Counted from the first letter of the stretch, positions 25,480 through 39,200 are shown. The stretch: 64,000 nucleotides of DNA from Sclerurus mexicanus (GCA_013396755.1 VWZF01002630.1:434001-498000); one strand, 5' to 3'. Notes: generated from the letters alone by a model not told the origin. A program made the numbers and translations.

Positions 25480-26390
25480 CTCTTCTGACATCCTTGTAGA
25501 TGACTCTAAGTTGAGTGGAAGTGTTGATCTGCAGGAGGGTAGGAAGGCTCTGCAGAGAGATCTGGACAGGCTGGATTGATGGGTCAAGGCCAATGGTATG
25601 AGATTCAACAAGATAAAGTGTCAGGTTTCACCCTTGTGTCACAACAACCCCATGGAACATTCCAGCCTTGGGGCAGAGCAGCTGGAAAGTGATCCAGTGG
25701 AAAAGGACCTGGGGGTTGCTGGTCAACAGCAGCTGAACAAGAGCCAGCAGTGTGCGCAGGTGGGCAAGAAGACCAAAGGCATCTGGGTTGTTTCAAAAAC
25801 GGTGTGGCTGACAGGACCAGAGGAGTGATTGTCCCCATGTACAGGGCACTGGTGAGGTGGCACCTTGAGTACTCTGTCCAGTTCTCGGCCCCTATCTGCA
25901 AGAAAGGCACTGAGGCGCTGGAGCATGTTCAGACAAGGGCAATGGAGCTGGGGAATGGTCTAGAGAGTCATATGAGGAGTCATATGAGGAGTGAAATAGT
26001 AAGCTGGGAGTGCTTAGTCCAGAGAAGAAGAGGATCAGGGGAGACCTTATTCCTCTCTACAACGACCTCAAAGGAGGTTGTAGGCAGCAGGGTGTTGAGC
26101 TCTCCTCCCAGGCAACCAGTGACAGGATGAGAGAACACAACCTTAAGCTGTGCCAGGGAAAGTTCAGGTTGAACATCAGGAAAAATTTCTTTACTGAAAG
26201 AGTGTCCAGGCCTTCGAGCAGACTGCCTAGGGAGGTGCTGGAGTCACCAGCTCTGGAAGTGTGCAAAAGAGAACTGGACATGTCTCTTAGTTCTATGGTT
26301 TAGTTGGCAAGGTGGTGTTTGGTCAAAGGTTGGACTTGATGTCTTGGAGGTGTTTTCTACCTTTAATATTTCTGTGATTCTTAAGATCAC
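25480..26390 (+). mobile_element. CR1 LINE, largest copy (ORF2 C-terminus and 3' UTR), decayed
   Basis: About 0.9 kb of CR1 in + orientation. Remnants of the ORF2/reverse-transcriptase C-terminal region are visible in the translated order: RFNKIKCQVSPL, EKDLGVAG, KSQQCAQVGKK, ALVRWHLEYSVQF, RGDLIPLYNDLKGG, FRLNIRKNFFTERV and SRLPREVLESPALEV. These fall in three different reading frames (starting near 25598, 25750 and 26010), so at least two frameshifts separate them. The 3' end has GGTTGGACTTGATGTCTTGG and the closing TTTCTGTGATTCT. The copy is dead and 5'-truncated. The open frames here belong to the retrotransposon, not to host genes. Confidence 0.96.
25966..25989. repeat. Perfect tandem 12-mer inside CR1
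   Basis: AGTCATATGAGG is present twice in tandem, four codon-lengths each. This is a local duplication within the ORF2 remnant and keeps the frame. Confidence 0.85.
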
Positions 26391-26526
26391 TGTCTCTTCA
26401 TAGATATGTGAAAAATACCTGATTTCTACCTGTGCACTACTTTTCCCAATACCTGAGCAGAAAATTATTTTCTTCAGTTAAGGACAGCAATATTATTAGT
26501 CTACAAATATAATTGCATCTTCTGTT

Positions 26527-26559
26527 AAAAAAAAAAAAAGAAAAAAAAAAGAAAAAAAA
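26527..26559. repeat. Poly-A low-complexity tract
   Basis: A13-G-A10-G-A8. There is no recognisable retroposed sequence immediately upstream, though the CR1 3' end lies about 140 bp before it. Confidence 0.9.
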
Positions 26560-27366
26560 TCCAAAGCAAAACAAACCCCAACACTAAAATATTGTGTTTC
26601 GCACAGTTGTATTATTCTTGTAATGAATAATCACTAAAGATATTATTGTGGGTGCAGTTACCATGCAGCAATATGAATAAAATGCTTTAGATGGAAAATT
26701 GTACTTCAAGAAAATGTATGCAATAGTACAACTGTATTACTGCCCATTAATATGTATTAATTCAATGAAAAATGCCTGACTGAGCTGGTTTACATAGATT
26801 AGGATGGCAGGCAGTGAAAGGAAGTACTTGGACTTGGTTAAATGGACTGTGAAGATAGCAGGAACTCTAATCCAAAGAGGAGAGGCAAACCACCAAGATA
26901 GGCTGTCCAGTTCTGCTGGTATGATTTGTTTCTTCTCTCATTCATAACAGTGTTTTTATTATGATAAAGAATCAGCATTCTGTGCTCCTGATGCATTAGC
27001 TCTACTCAGTCCTCTTGAATCTGTATTTAAAAGCTTTCTATTTAAAAATAATAAAAATAAGATAATTCTTCCCAAGGTGGCTACTTAGCAGGAATCATCT
27101 CATTTGCTTTAGCATCTCCAGGAGGCAGAATCAAAGCTCCTGACGGGCTTGTCATTGTCAAGACAAGCTTATTTGTGCCTAAAATACTCAAGTAATTCAC
27201 TCCTTACTCTAACTTCTGTGCATGACATGCAGGGTTTGTTCCAGCTCCACAAACTGCACTGAGTGGGGTATTCCCACAGCCCTGGGGGGAGGTTTCATTG
27301 AGGCACATCAGTGTTTTGAATTACACCAAATGCATCCTTCTGTCCAGGCATGCTTAGTTACACATT

Positions 27367-27394
27367 AAAAAAAAAAAAAAAGAAAAAAAAAAAA
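27367..27394. repeat. Poly-A low-complexity tract
   Basis: A15-G-A12. No associated element was recognised. Confidence 0.9.
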
Positions 27395-30300
27395 CACCAA
27401 TTTTGCTTTCCCTTCTGGCTAACAGCCTTGTTATGAGACAAACTATTATGGCAGTCATATGCTCAGCATAAGATGCAGTTCTCCCAGAGTTTATTTAAAA
27501 ACACAGAGCATGACTGAGTTTGGTGCCCCTCTCAGCCCCACTGTCTGCCTCATTTCTAGTCTGGGACTGGCTGACACCTTCACTTTCCTTTACCTGTGCA
27601 AGAGGGCAGGTAATGCTGGTGAAGGTTTAGGTGAGCAAAAGCAGTTCGTTCTAAAGGTAGCCTTGGTTGGATGACACGGTGGCCTAATGGGGATTGAGTC
27701 ACCAGGGATGGGATGTGAGAAAGGAAGGAGAATCAAAAGAGCCTGGAGGGCCTCTGGACTCGGGATTACTGGAGAATCAGGAAACAGCAGATGTTTGAAG
27801 GCAAAACATGCAAGTTATGGGTTTTGTGGATGTAGGGATGTATCCTGTGTAATACCCTGTAATTTTAACACTTAGAACTTGTTGTGTAGCACATTCTTAT
27901 TGGGACACCAGAACTTAGAGACAGAAAGACAAAAAGGAGGGCCTTATGTTTAGAAAAAGGTCTTTATATATGACATGCTAGGTCACAAAGGTTATCCAAA
28001 TGACTGAAAAAATGATATCATAAATGACTACAAAAGATTTACTGTCTTCATTGTCCAAACAGACTCATAAATTGTATGTCTAATCCCCTGTCTTGACCAC
28101 ATCCTCATCCAATTTCATCTGCCTTGCATAAAACTTAGTAACCTCTCAATAAACACAGCTGACCAACAAGAGTGGAGTCCATGTAGTATGCTAAATCCCT
28201 TCCCTCCAATAAAATCTGACAGGATCTTTAATGACCACTTCTTATCTAATAATTTTTAAAACCATGGGACTTGGATGACTTTTTCCACCTATGTTTTTAT
28301 GTACTTCGTTCCCAGGGCTCTAGTGACATTCTAATAAGTGTATTGAATTTTGAGCTATCCAAGGGATTTTGTATATTATTTATGAGAATGGATTGATTTG
28401 TCTCTCATGTGAAGGAATATACGTAAAATTGAGTTTTGCTGTGGTTGTTTCTTCGCTCAATGTCTCTGATATGATCATGGCTTCATAACAATTTCAGTGT
28501 ATTATTGCCAGAGGTATCATAAAATAGGGAGACATTATCCTTCATGTCATAATTCTTTCTCTGCTGAATAAACTCAAAAGCTTATTTTTGTTTGTTTGTT
28601 TATTGATCTTTACTTTGGAACACAGTAAATTAATGCTGTTAAACAAGAGGACAATTTGCCTTGTAGTTTCACCAAAATGGACTTCAATTAGCTATGCTTC
28701 TATGACTATGTTATGATGCTATTCATAGGCGGGTTATGACATTGACAACAAATCAGTGAAACTTAAGCTCCTGTTATTATCGTCTCGAGATAAAAATTGT
28801 ATGTGCCTTTATCTCTATATAATGGAAGCTCCAGCCAATGTGGTCAGAAATAGCACTGACATGAAACACCTGCACGTTATGTTGGCATTGTAAGAGAGAT
28901 CAGTCGCCAAATAAGTCTGGAAAATGGAGGGAAGAGAAAAAAAGAAAAAAAAAAAAGTAGAAAATAAAGGGTCTTTGAGATGTCCTAATTTCTGCCTTCC
29001 CATTGTTCCAGCTGTGCAGGAACAGAATATTTGTGACCCACTGTCTGACATGCCCTCAAAGCCAGTCTGTTATGGTCAAAATTAGATACTCATGGACACA
29101 CAAGGAGAGTGTTTCTTTCTGCTGTTATTTCACTGTAGAAAATATGAAAAGGGAATTATCATGCAATGGCTCTTTCCATAAGACAATGAGGGGTTATGGA
29201 ATAAATTTAGTTGATGGCAAGTTCAAAATATACATGAGGAGATTACTCAGTATACTTGCGGTGAGACAGTGTAGATGCTAAATTTTTATATGGATTTAAA
29301 AAGTGTCTGAATAAATAAGGAGAGAAAATTCTGTAAGGGATTACTAAATATAAGGATATCACCCTGGTTCAGAAAGTCCCTCACCTGTTAAGTGTCTGTC
29401 AGAATGAAAAGTGCTCTGACACTATTTACAGCCAATTTGCTGGTGATGGCCAGGCTTAAGGGGTGCTTGATAGAAATAATATCTCAGCTAATCTTTAAAT
29501 GATGCCTAAGTTCCCTAGTCTTAGACTGTGACTATAAGTTTATGCCTTCCCTGGTGAAAGGCTGAAGTTGCTCCAAAAAGCAGCAACGTCACTGTAATGT
29601 AATGATCTGGTGTTGGTTGCAGGGACAATCCTAGGGGGCACTGTGTGAGCCCTCTCGCAGTCCTGCTGTTCATGAGGTCACAGTAGACCATTTTGATTTA
29701 TCTGTAAACTTGAGTTTACTCTATTTTCACATTTACACTGCTCAGTCTGAATTATCCTCATGGCTATTAAATGGATGCCCAGTTCTGGGTGTTAAATTCA
29801 TATTTTATAGATTAGAATAGAGGGTGCATTCTCTGAGTCTATATAGTCTTCTCTATTTACCTTTCTGATGCCAATCTCACCTCTTGTCCCCTACCACTCA
29901 AAGAAGATGCCCTTTAAAGCTTTTTGGTCCTATTTTGAAATATTTTCTTGGTATTCAAAGGATATTCCTTTGTCTTGTCTTATTTTTTTCCCTTCCTTTC
30001 TTCAGCTAATGGCTAAACAGCTGCAGCAGCATGCAACTTTGGAGCACCCTGCTGCCGTTCCCAGAAACAAAACAATCTGTACTTAAACCAATTTGCTTGT
30101 ACACTCCTGCTACCCTGCCTCCAGCCTGCTAAACTGTTCATGCCCGTCATGCCAATCTGTTTTTCCAATGCAGACATCACTCTATCAGTGCCAGCTAACC
30201 CACTACAAACTAAGGTTGCAGGCTATGCCTAGGGAAGGAAAAATAATGTCTTTGAGCTCATCAGCTAACTACATTTTATTGGAGCAACACAATTTAGATT

Positions 30301-31587
30301 GACCACTAAGGTCTGGATGAGAGGCAAGGTCATTTAAAAAGGGGAATAATATGTCCCTGTCATTGGGGTGCAGGATTTACCTCTGGAACCCATATTAAAG
30401 AGAACCTAATGGCTATCAGGGAGTTGTGAATACTGTATTTTAGTCTGAGTGCAATGTACCTAAACTGCAATGCAAAAATATATGCTAGAATTTGACTTGA
30501 ACTGGTAAGATATGAGACACTGAGAATGAACACAAATAATTCTAAGCCAAGGTACCAGCAGGGGACTGACAAAACATATAACCAAGAGACTCGCTGTTTG
30601 TTTCCTTCATACTGTTTTATGATTTCATTTCTCTGTGCTGATTAAAAAGGGACTAAAAACAGTGCTGGAGACTGAATATTTTGGGCACGTGCTGTTCAAG
30701 TCTCCCCCAAAGCAACTCTGACACAACCAATCCCTTTCCATCTTTAAATAGCAGGTTTTAAAAATACATTTCCCCTAACTGACATTCAGTATTCTAGTGG
30801 AATGAGATTGTCCTCTGAAATTTAAACTGAATGTTTATGAATATCTATTACCAATAAGTATCTTCTTTTCCTTCAGGGTAAAGTGCTCTTGGCCTTTCCT
30901 GGTGTTTACAGCCCTACACAATTGTTCCATTTTTGGGCTGTATAAGCCTGGTCTTCCTAATTCTTCTAGTAGAACTAGCTCTCCATTCTTCTTGTCCACA
31001 TTGTCTTGTTCCACAACCGCTTCACTTTAAATCCACCCTTCTTGATCAGCAGACAGCACATCACAAGAATTGATCTGGCACGGTAGCATCCAGAATTCTG
31101 TCTTTCAAGTAGAACTACACCAGCTATTGTACTGAAATCCAACACTGACTTTTTGATGGTGACATCTTACTGGTGGGTCATCAACTACGGTGGGTCAACA
31201 CCTATGTTTTTCTTCTTATATGTCATTGCCAAATGACAGATCCACAAATCACAGTAAAAAATATTAGTACTGTTAGCTAAAGACATGGCATAGAAGTCTG
31301 TACTAGTAGATCCCACCCTATTTCTGTTATTCCAGCTCTCAATTCATCTAACTCTTCTTACAATATTTCAACATTTCTCCCCTTTTGTAACGTTTTCGAG
31401 GTTTGTACCCAAAGGTACAAATGTTGTATGTAATTTTATACACTGAATGAATAACAAAGAGTATGAAAGTTTAAACCAGATTAGACAGCAGGAAGCCCTT
31501 TTAGGACTGACATTACTATCCTGTTTTCAGCTTGATGCTTCTCCCTTTAAACAAACCTATTGTTGTTTCCCATTCAGCTGTTTCTTT

Positions 31588-31865
31588 GTTTGCCTTACAG
31601 TTCCTGTGCGAAACCCCAGATTTGCCAACAAATCTAATAATTTCTCATGCAGCACCATATCGAATGCTTTACTGAAATCCAGATAGATTAGATCTACTGC
31701 ATCTCCTTTGTCTAAAAAATCAATTATCTTATCAAAGAATGATATCGAGTTAGTCTGGCACTCTTTGAGTCTGTGTTAAACCTATCTAACATTTTATCCC
31801 ATTTTGCATTTACTTCCATGTCTCTAATTATTCTCTCCTTAAGAATTTACTTGAAAGCCTTTGTG
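31588..31865 (-). mobile_element. CR1-type LINE reverse-transcriptase fragment (minus)
   Basis: Read on the minus strand, the stretch encodes DKGDAVDLIYLDFSKAFD, then MVLHEKLLDLL and GFRTGTVRQTK. The LDFSKAFD block is the hallmark of the CR1/jockey reverse-transcriptase domain and carries a conserved catalytic-region aspartate. It is an isolated, old internal fragment. No CR1 3' end lies nearby in the expected place (below 31588), so it was cut by later rearrangement or decay. It belongs to an older, more diverged CR1 lineage than the copy at 25.5 kb. Confidence 0.88.
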
Positions 31866-33129
31866 TACGCATCTCTATTTGTGATCCAAGTGGCTTTGAC
31901 CTTGGTTTGCAGGGACCCTACACACTGTGGCTCATTGTTCAGATTCAAGATGCAAATGCCTGTACAGCACCAGGGTGTGCACTCAGAAGTATCTGCGCAA
32001 GAGTACGAAAGGAGAACTAGAGCAATGAAGGGATACAACCATAAGGAATTCAGAAAGATTTAAGGAAAGCATCATAAATTTTTACCCTATTCTTATGCTC
32101 CTTTTTAGACTCCTGCCAAGACAGCTGCCCCTGTGCAGATATTTTAATGGTTTCCTCATGAGAATGTTCTGAGTTTACCCTGCTTCTACGAAAGTGTACA
32201 TTGCACTAACAGAAGAGAGTCTCAGAGGGTGAAGGTTCTGGCACAAATAAGCATCTGCAAATCTACTGAGACTGAATTATGTCTTTTCATCTGCTCTGTC
32301 TCTGGTGTCCTATCCATGTCCCACAGGGAAATTCAGGTGTGACAAAAGCATCTTCACACCCTTCAGAAGAACAGGACCAGTAACTGGTTTTGCCAGGGAA
32401 ACACCTCAGATATAAATATTGTTGGTTCTTTTCCTCTCTTCTCTTGTCACTCTCTTCTGTTCCATAGTATATATTATCCTTGTCCTGCTGAGGCTGATAT
32501 AAATGAAAGTCTGTCACTGATGCCATTATAAGCCCTACTTTTAAACAGTTTATCATTCAAAGGCAAAGATTCATTTTTCCTCCTCACCACAACTGATGCT
32601 GGGTGAAAAAGTTCAGGCACGGGCTACTGTCTAAAATAAACTACTTCTGAATTTTAAACACAGCCATAAGCATTGTTGAGCAGAAATGGACCAAGAAGAC
32701 TCCAATATGAAGAGACACTAGCATTTCAGCCTGTGAAGCCAAATGCAATGCTGGAGTGGAAACCTGAGTTAAAAATACTGAATATTGTAATGATTCTTTA
32801 TCCTGCAAACAGTCTTAACTGGATTCTCACAGTCGGGGTCCATCAGAGTTTGGGAAATATATGAACCAGATCTGTTTTTGTAATCTGTGCTCATAGAAAA
32901 AGAAATTATCTCAGCTCTTTCTAAAGAGCAGGCAGAAATAGCAGAATTTCCAGGAACTGCAAGAAGACAAAGAGCAGAACACAGTGTCAATAACTCCACA
33001 TAATTTTAAATCTCTGCAGAAGCCTTTGGATTCTATTGGGATGAACAGGGGACAGAGAGCGATCCAGGAATGAAAGGTAGAAATTTGACCTGCATCATAA
33101 ATGGATGATCTGGTGGTAGAATAGTAAAT
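31866..33129. other. Non-coding stretch, nothing recognised
   Basis: No supported features. The part just right of 31865 could be further decayed CR1 but was not recognisable. Confidence 0.5.
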
Positions 33130-33275
33130 GTGGGATAGTCCAGTGGCAGTTAACCTCCTGGTGTCCGGATTTCTTATCCATAAAATGACAGTAATGACAC
33201 TGACCTTTGTGAAGCACTTTGAGAACTGTGGTGGAAAAGTGATGTATAAAGACAGACATTGTTATTTCAAAGGGA
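33130..33275 (+). mobile_element. Old CORE-SINE / MIR-like fragment
   Basis: The run TTCTTATCCATAAAATGACA, then TAATGACACTGACC, TTTGTGAAGCACTTTGAGAA and GGAAAAGTGATGTATA follows the order of the 3' half of MIR-like amniote SINEs ('tcatctgtaaaatggg ... taatactgacc ... tgtgaagcgctttgagatc ... gaaaggcgctata'). The tRNA-derived head is not recognisable. It is highly diverged. Confidence 0.6.
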
Positions 33276-36200
33276 CAGGGAATAGCAGGTATCATAGATC
33301 TGGAATGACACAATAGACAAATATTGGAAGAGGAACAGTGACAGTCAGCAGTACCCTATAGTTTGTCGTAGCTTTAATAATGGTGGCAGCTTTCCTGTTC
33401 AAATGCAATATTTCAGGTAATTACTCCATTGCTGACTTATCAGGGAGGAGATTAGAAATAATTTATTTTTCTGGAAGGACATAATTAGAGCCAAACATAA
33501 TAACCTGGTGCGGAACAATTAACAAATTCACTTATTCTGTGCAGTTTTCCTACAGAAATTCCCAAATATGCTTGCTCATTTGGAAGATTTACCTATTTTT
33601 TAAGCCATCAGTGACTTTCTGTAACACCAACACAAGTTGCCCTTTAGGATAAACACTTTTCCTTCCTCAAAAAATCTACATATTTCCTTGTTGAGGGTGG
33701 TGCCTTTCATGTGATCCCTCATCAGGCTGAGTGTTTGTACCTGTATCACTTCTCACACATCATTCCCAGTCTGCCCCAGGGAACAGTCTTAAGAGAGCCT
33801 CATCCTTGCTGGACCCTTCTTGCTACCAGGGGTCACGCCTGACTTTACAAGATGCCTCCTTTCATCTTCCCCTGTGCTCCAGCCCAGTTCTTGCTGAAGG
33901 AAACCAGAATGAAACACAGCTGAGCAGATTAATATCCATCGTGAAGGGATGTGGGGAATATGCAATCATACAGCCTGGATGTGGTGTGACAGAAGAGGAA
34001 AATCAAAGTAAAAAGCACATGCATCAGAGGGACAGCAGCCAAGGCCCTTTGAATAATCTATAGAGAGTATGCCTGGAAAAAATCAGAAAGATTTTGTCCC
34101 AGTGGCACCAAGGTCTGGCTACAGCTCATATCACTGAGCAGAGCTTATGGAAGCAGGCTGATGGCCCCATGTACAAACTCACCTCCCTGTGGACAGTGTA
34201 GGGGAGGGGAAATCACTGCAATGTATTTAATGCAGTGATTTAAGTCCAGAATAACTTTACCAGTGGCAAGACATGGTCCTCTTTACATCCCTGACCTCAT
34301 GGTCATGGTTCAAGGAGTCTTTCAGATGTTTGGACATCTAAAAGCAGGCAAAAATTTCAACCTTTGAAGACACTGGGGACAGCAGGGAGAAGGCAAAGGA
34401 GGAGGATGCACACTTGCACTCACTGCCCAGGTGAGCCACCACCTCCACCAGTCACCTGCTGTCCTGCCAACTGCATCACGGAGCTCCAGCTGGCAAATTG
34501 CCACCTAATGGTGTGCACAATCACGGGCATTTCAAGTAGCTTTTGAAATCCCCGTCTGGATAATGATGGAGCTGGTACGTCAGGCCAGGCCATCCAGCCG
34601 AGCTAAGTACATGTCTGAAGAACAGTGTTGAGGGAGATGAGGCAGCTGAGAAAAGCAGATCTGCCAGCGTCGCTTGATCGTCTGCAGATCAGGCTGCAAT
34701 TCCTTCCCTCCATGTGCTCTCAAATCCCTATGCAGGCAAGGCGATGTTACATGTCCATGGTGATGCATGACTCAGACGACACTGAGAGATTGGCTTCTCC
34801 ATCTCCAGGCGTTTCTCATCCATATTCACCTCTGTGTGTCACACACCCAGAAAAGCGCTTGCTGCTGGCAGATGTCTGGCAGTGCTGCCTTCACCCTGCA
34901 AACTGGGAAATCAACATCTGCCATGCCTTTCTAACATCCTCAGTCCTCCTCTGCAAAACCGGTATGCTTCATCCATTTGCACAATTGTGTTACTCTGGGA
35001 AACCACTTTTCCCCCCCTGTTCCCTTCTTTCACTCATATTTTGCATAAGAAAGAAACACTTGGGATAAAATACAAAACATTCCCATAAAATTTGTATTAC
35101 TCCCTTCAGCCCTTCTCCCCAGATTGAAACTAAATATAGCAAAAGACAGTTTGCTGGTTGGAACAAATACAAATAGCTGAAAGAAAGATACGATAAATCA
35201 AGGCCAGGTTGCTCTCATCCTGCCTTCTGGATGAGGTGACTGTTACTTGTCTATGATGGCACTAGCAGGATGTTTTTATGCTCCAAATTGCAAGGGATTC
35301 ATGATCACTGAACAGAGACATTGCTGCAAAGCCTAGGGGTGACTTGCTGAAACTTTAGCTAAAACAGCTCTGCACTATGTCCAAGAAATAGCTACCTGAT
35401 CTCTTGCATTTGTAGAATCATTTTTAGATCAGGAAGACATTTTGGGATTTTTTTCTTCTGGTGGGCAATGCAGATTTGGTAACAGCAACTTTTTTCAAAT
35501 TTATATTTGCTTCACTAAATTCTTTTCAGAGGCTAAAGGGAGAATATAGAAACTTCATTTTGACATTGAATTATGTTACTTGAACCTAAATGTTTTATTT
35601 TGCTACTTTCAAAGAAAATATTTTGATCTTCCCTTTGTAAATTTAGTTTTGTTAGAATTTGCCTTACATTTTATGGTGAAATGTGTGCTCAAAATCCAGC
35701 TGTTACTTCACATAAAGGAAAGAGAAATATTTTGCTCAAATCAAGATGCTGCCTTTTTTTCTTTAATTTTGGCTTGGAAATGACTGGTCAAAAACAATAC
35801 TGAAAAGTAGTGTTCTTGCTAGTGAACTGAAAATTCAGTTATTCTCATTTCAATATAAGGTCTTGTCTGCAGAGAGAGGAGAGTGTTCAGTGTACTCCAG
35901 CACACATTTACAACCCAACCTGTTGCATAACACCTCCCCCAGATGGATGCCCTCCACTGAGAACAACATGAAAACATTAGAAGATAAGTTTTCTCCATCA
36001 AAGGCAGACTGAGACTTGGATTCAAGCCACTTCCTAGTTCTAAATTGCCATCTGGATGCCTGTTTCTTTTCACTGGGTACCCAGGGATTCTGGGCCAACC
36101 CTCTACCAATCAGGCACTTTGGTGAAGACCTAGAAAGAGGGAATCCCGGCTTTTGATGCCCAAGAAGAATGTCCTCCCAGTGCTGGGTGACTATGTGACT

Positions 36201-39200
36201 AGACTTTGGATCATTCTTAAAGCATAAATGATCCTACAAAACAAAACAAAACAAATCTGCAGATTTTAGCACAACACCCTTCCTATGAGATAGGCTGACT
36301 CAGGAAGGTTATGGAATAGTTTCTCCTGAGCTCCTCCTTGGACATGTATACCAAACCTGGGGGAATACAGAATGTGCAGAAGGTTCAAACAGATTTCCAT
36401 GTCCAGGCCTTCATCTGAGCTGGGCTTGCTCCATTGTAGCAGACTGAGAAAAGCTTTCTAGGAAGATGCTCCTGATTCAAGGGCTTCTATCATGACCAAG
36501 GTAATTCTGTGAGCCCAAATAAGGATCCTAGACTTGCCATTGAGGTCTGAGTAGCATCTTCTGCAGTACAAAAAAAATTCAATATTGGAACTCAGAATGT
36601 AAAAATTACAGGAAATTTAAGGATTTTTTAAATTTCTTAATCCATTTCCCACTGCAAATAATTCCTATTTGTGCCAGAAACCTTCCTGCTTCTGAGTCAT
36701 CTCCTTCCATGCCTTGTGTTGTCCACGGGATGAAACCCTAGCCCCATCAGCTCCTGTCATCCAGAATGTAGTCTGACTGTGACTATGAAACCTCCCTGGG
36801 GAGGCTGTGAGCGCAAGCAGCTGCTAAAGCTGCACAAATGGGACTTCGTGACAGTCCACACTCTGACCTGCACACTCTCAGCATACCACCCTTTCCAACA
36901 TACAAGTGATGCTCTTTTGTTGGTCTGCCTGAGGCAACAGCAGTGCCCATCTCTAGCAGAGCTCAGAATGCAGGGAGGCAAATCCAGAGCTGCTTTCCTC
37001 CTTGTCACGACCTTAACCACGTCGTTTTCTCATTGACAGGAGAGTCTGCAGGAAGCAAGAGTGGAGGCTCTACTGTGTGGTGTTATGCTGCTGCATCATC
37101 CCCATCAGGCTCAGATGTCAGCAAGCCACAAGGGATTGGCACTTTTCGTACTGTGATAGAAGTGTGACCTCTGTTTTTCTAGTAGCTCACTCTGCTTTAT
37201 CCATGGAAATCACACCAAATATGCTGTGCCAAGTCCTGATTCCACTGAAGTCAGTGACACAGCTCCAGCTGACCTCAGTGGGACTGGGATTTAAGTACCA
37301 CCGTGTCATTCCTATAGGCTTCTTGTGCAGTTTATGAAGCATATGTGCACTCTCTCCCTGCACGGTTATTTGACTTTCACACTCTTGATGGAAATGTGTC
37401 TTTATAAATTTACAAATAGCACAGCAGCTGTGTGTTTATATAACCTCATTTGAGGGCCACATGTATTCTCACCCTTGTGCTATTAATATTTATACTGTCA
37501 CAACCACATACACACAAATACCTCACACAAATACACATGCATGCAGTGAAACAATAAGGAAAATAGATTAAAACCACTTCTGAGTCAGTGAGGCCTTTAA
37601 AAAATTCCATGGAAAGGCAGATCTATGTTCTTGAAAGATATTAAGAAGAAAGTGTTTGCTAGATCCTGGTAACTTTGTGCAAACTTCTATTCTTTTACAC
37701 CATTAGTTTCTTCACAGTGACACCCCTCCCTGATTTCAGGTGACCTGAGTCCGGAATGTTTTGTGGAGCAAAGGCAGATATTTCAGCCAGTTGGGAGAAA
37801 GACAATTTATAGGGCAGCCAGGACTCCAAGCACTGCAAGCTATTGATGGCAGGGCAAGGGATTCCAGCTGCTGCTGCTGTTTCCCAGCCAGTGTAATAAC
37901 ATTGTTTAGAAGGCCACAATGGAGCTGGGGAACAGCTTTTCACAAAAATTACATTTTTTTTTTTTAGGCAAAAAATGCAGAATCGGGCTTTAGTCAATCT
38001 GCAAATTACTCTCATTGCTTCAAATGCAAACAGGAAAAAAACCTGCAAAACATACAGCCTAGCTGTTTTATTTTGACAGCTCAGATGATATATTTTGATT
38101 TTATCATGCTGAAAATCTTAGCATTCTTGCATTTACTTCTGTGTAATTTTGTCTATTCCAAAAGGTCAAGACTAGTTGTCCTATCCTAAATATTAATTAT
38201 TTTTTAAATTTTCTGCTATGCTAGAGAAATTGGTTTAGATAATGACTTAAGACTGGCCAAATGCAATTTCTTCCCTTCCTTACTCCACACTGATTTTCCA
38301 CCTCAGTCAAGGAACCCTCTAAGGAGCCCAGTCCAGCCTGGGTTCTGAGACCAGAGAGCAAACATGTGAAGGTGTGAATAGGACAGACTTTGTGCACCCA
38401 TTTGCACAGGACGCACGAGGCAGAGAGCAAGCAGCCTTGCTAGGTCTTCTCCTTTCCTTTTACAAGGAAACTTTGCTGTGAGACCACATGGCTGTTCTAA
38501 TGCCAGCAAGTTCCCTGCAGATGGAGAGAGCAAATAAAAATGTGCATATTTACATTATACATGCAGATTAGATAGTGTGCATTCCTCACAGCCTGTCCCT
38601 GAAACACCCTCCAAAAGGAGTGTGGGGGAGAATGCAAAGAAGTTGAGTCCAACTCTGATCTCCTATTGTCTCACTCCCACACTATGGGAATGAAACAACA
38701 TGTACCCTCAACTCATTAACCCTTTCTAGTGACCTGCATCGTGGATAAAACTCTCAGTCTTTGGAATTCTGTACCTTAGTGCAAAAAGTGCAAATATTTG
38801 CTCTCAGAGCAGTGCTGCATCCAAAGCACAGCAGGATGGCAGTGGTAATGATGGGAAAATTAATTCCTCCATTTCTTAGCCTTTGCATGATCTGGTGAAA
38901 GAAGAGTGGGAGTGTGGATACCCATCTGTGCATGTAAGGAATTACCCTGACAAAAAGTATTGGAATGGTGAACAGAAGCCCTGTTGTATTCTACAAAGAG
39001 CTTTTTCAACCAGGCTGACTTCCACAGACTGCTTCATCCCTTGAACCTCTCTCTCCAAACATCCCTTCCTCATCACTCATAAGCCTTCTTCCTCTGAAAG
39101 CTGGATTCAGCCTCTCTGTGTTTGTCTCCCTCCAGTGCTCATCCCTCTAGTCTCATCCCTCTTCCAGACTCACCTTCCTACTGTGAGCTCAGAGGGAGAA

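Larger units (their letters stand above)
26391..31587. other. Non-coding stretch, nothing recognised apart from A-rich tracts
   Basis: No gene or interspersed repeat family was recognised in about 5 kb. Purine-rich tracts occur at 26527, 27367 and 28937. No coherent exon was found. Confidence 0.5.

Noticed and set aside
25598..26303. Overlapping open frames that could be called as host genes
   Set aside because: They are pieces of CR1 ORF2 in shifted frames.
29384..29395. CAG|GTGAGG donor on the minus strand
   Set aside because: The nearest acceptor gives an 11-nt exon with no other support.
34184..34194. GAG|GTGAGT donor on the minus strand
   Set aside because: The only nearby acceptor would leave a 4-nt exon.
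34625..35068. 147-codon + frame
   Set aside because: No recognised domain or flanking gene structure; other frames in the same stretch are equally open.
36236..36254. (CAAAA)n repeat
   Set aside because: Only about three units; noise-level low complexity.
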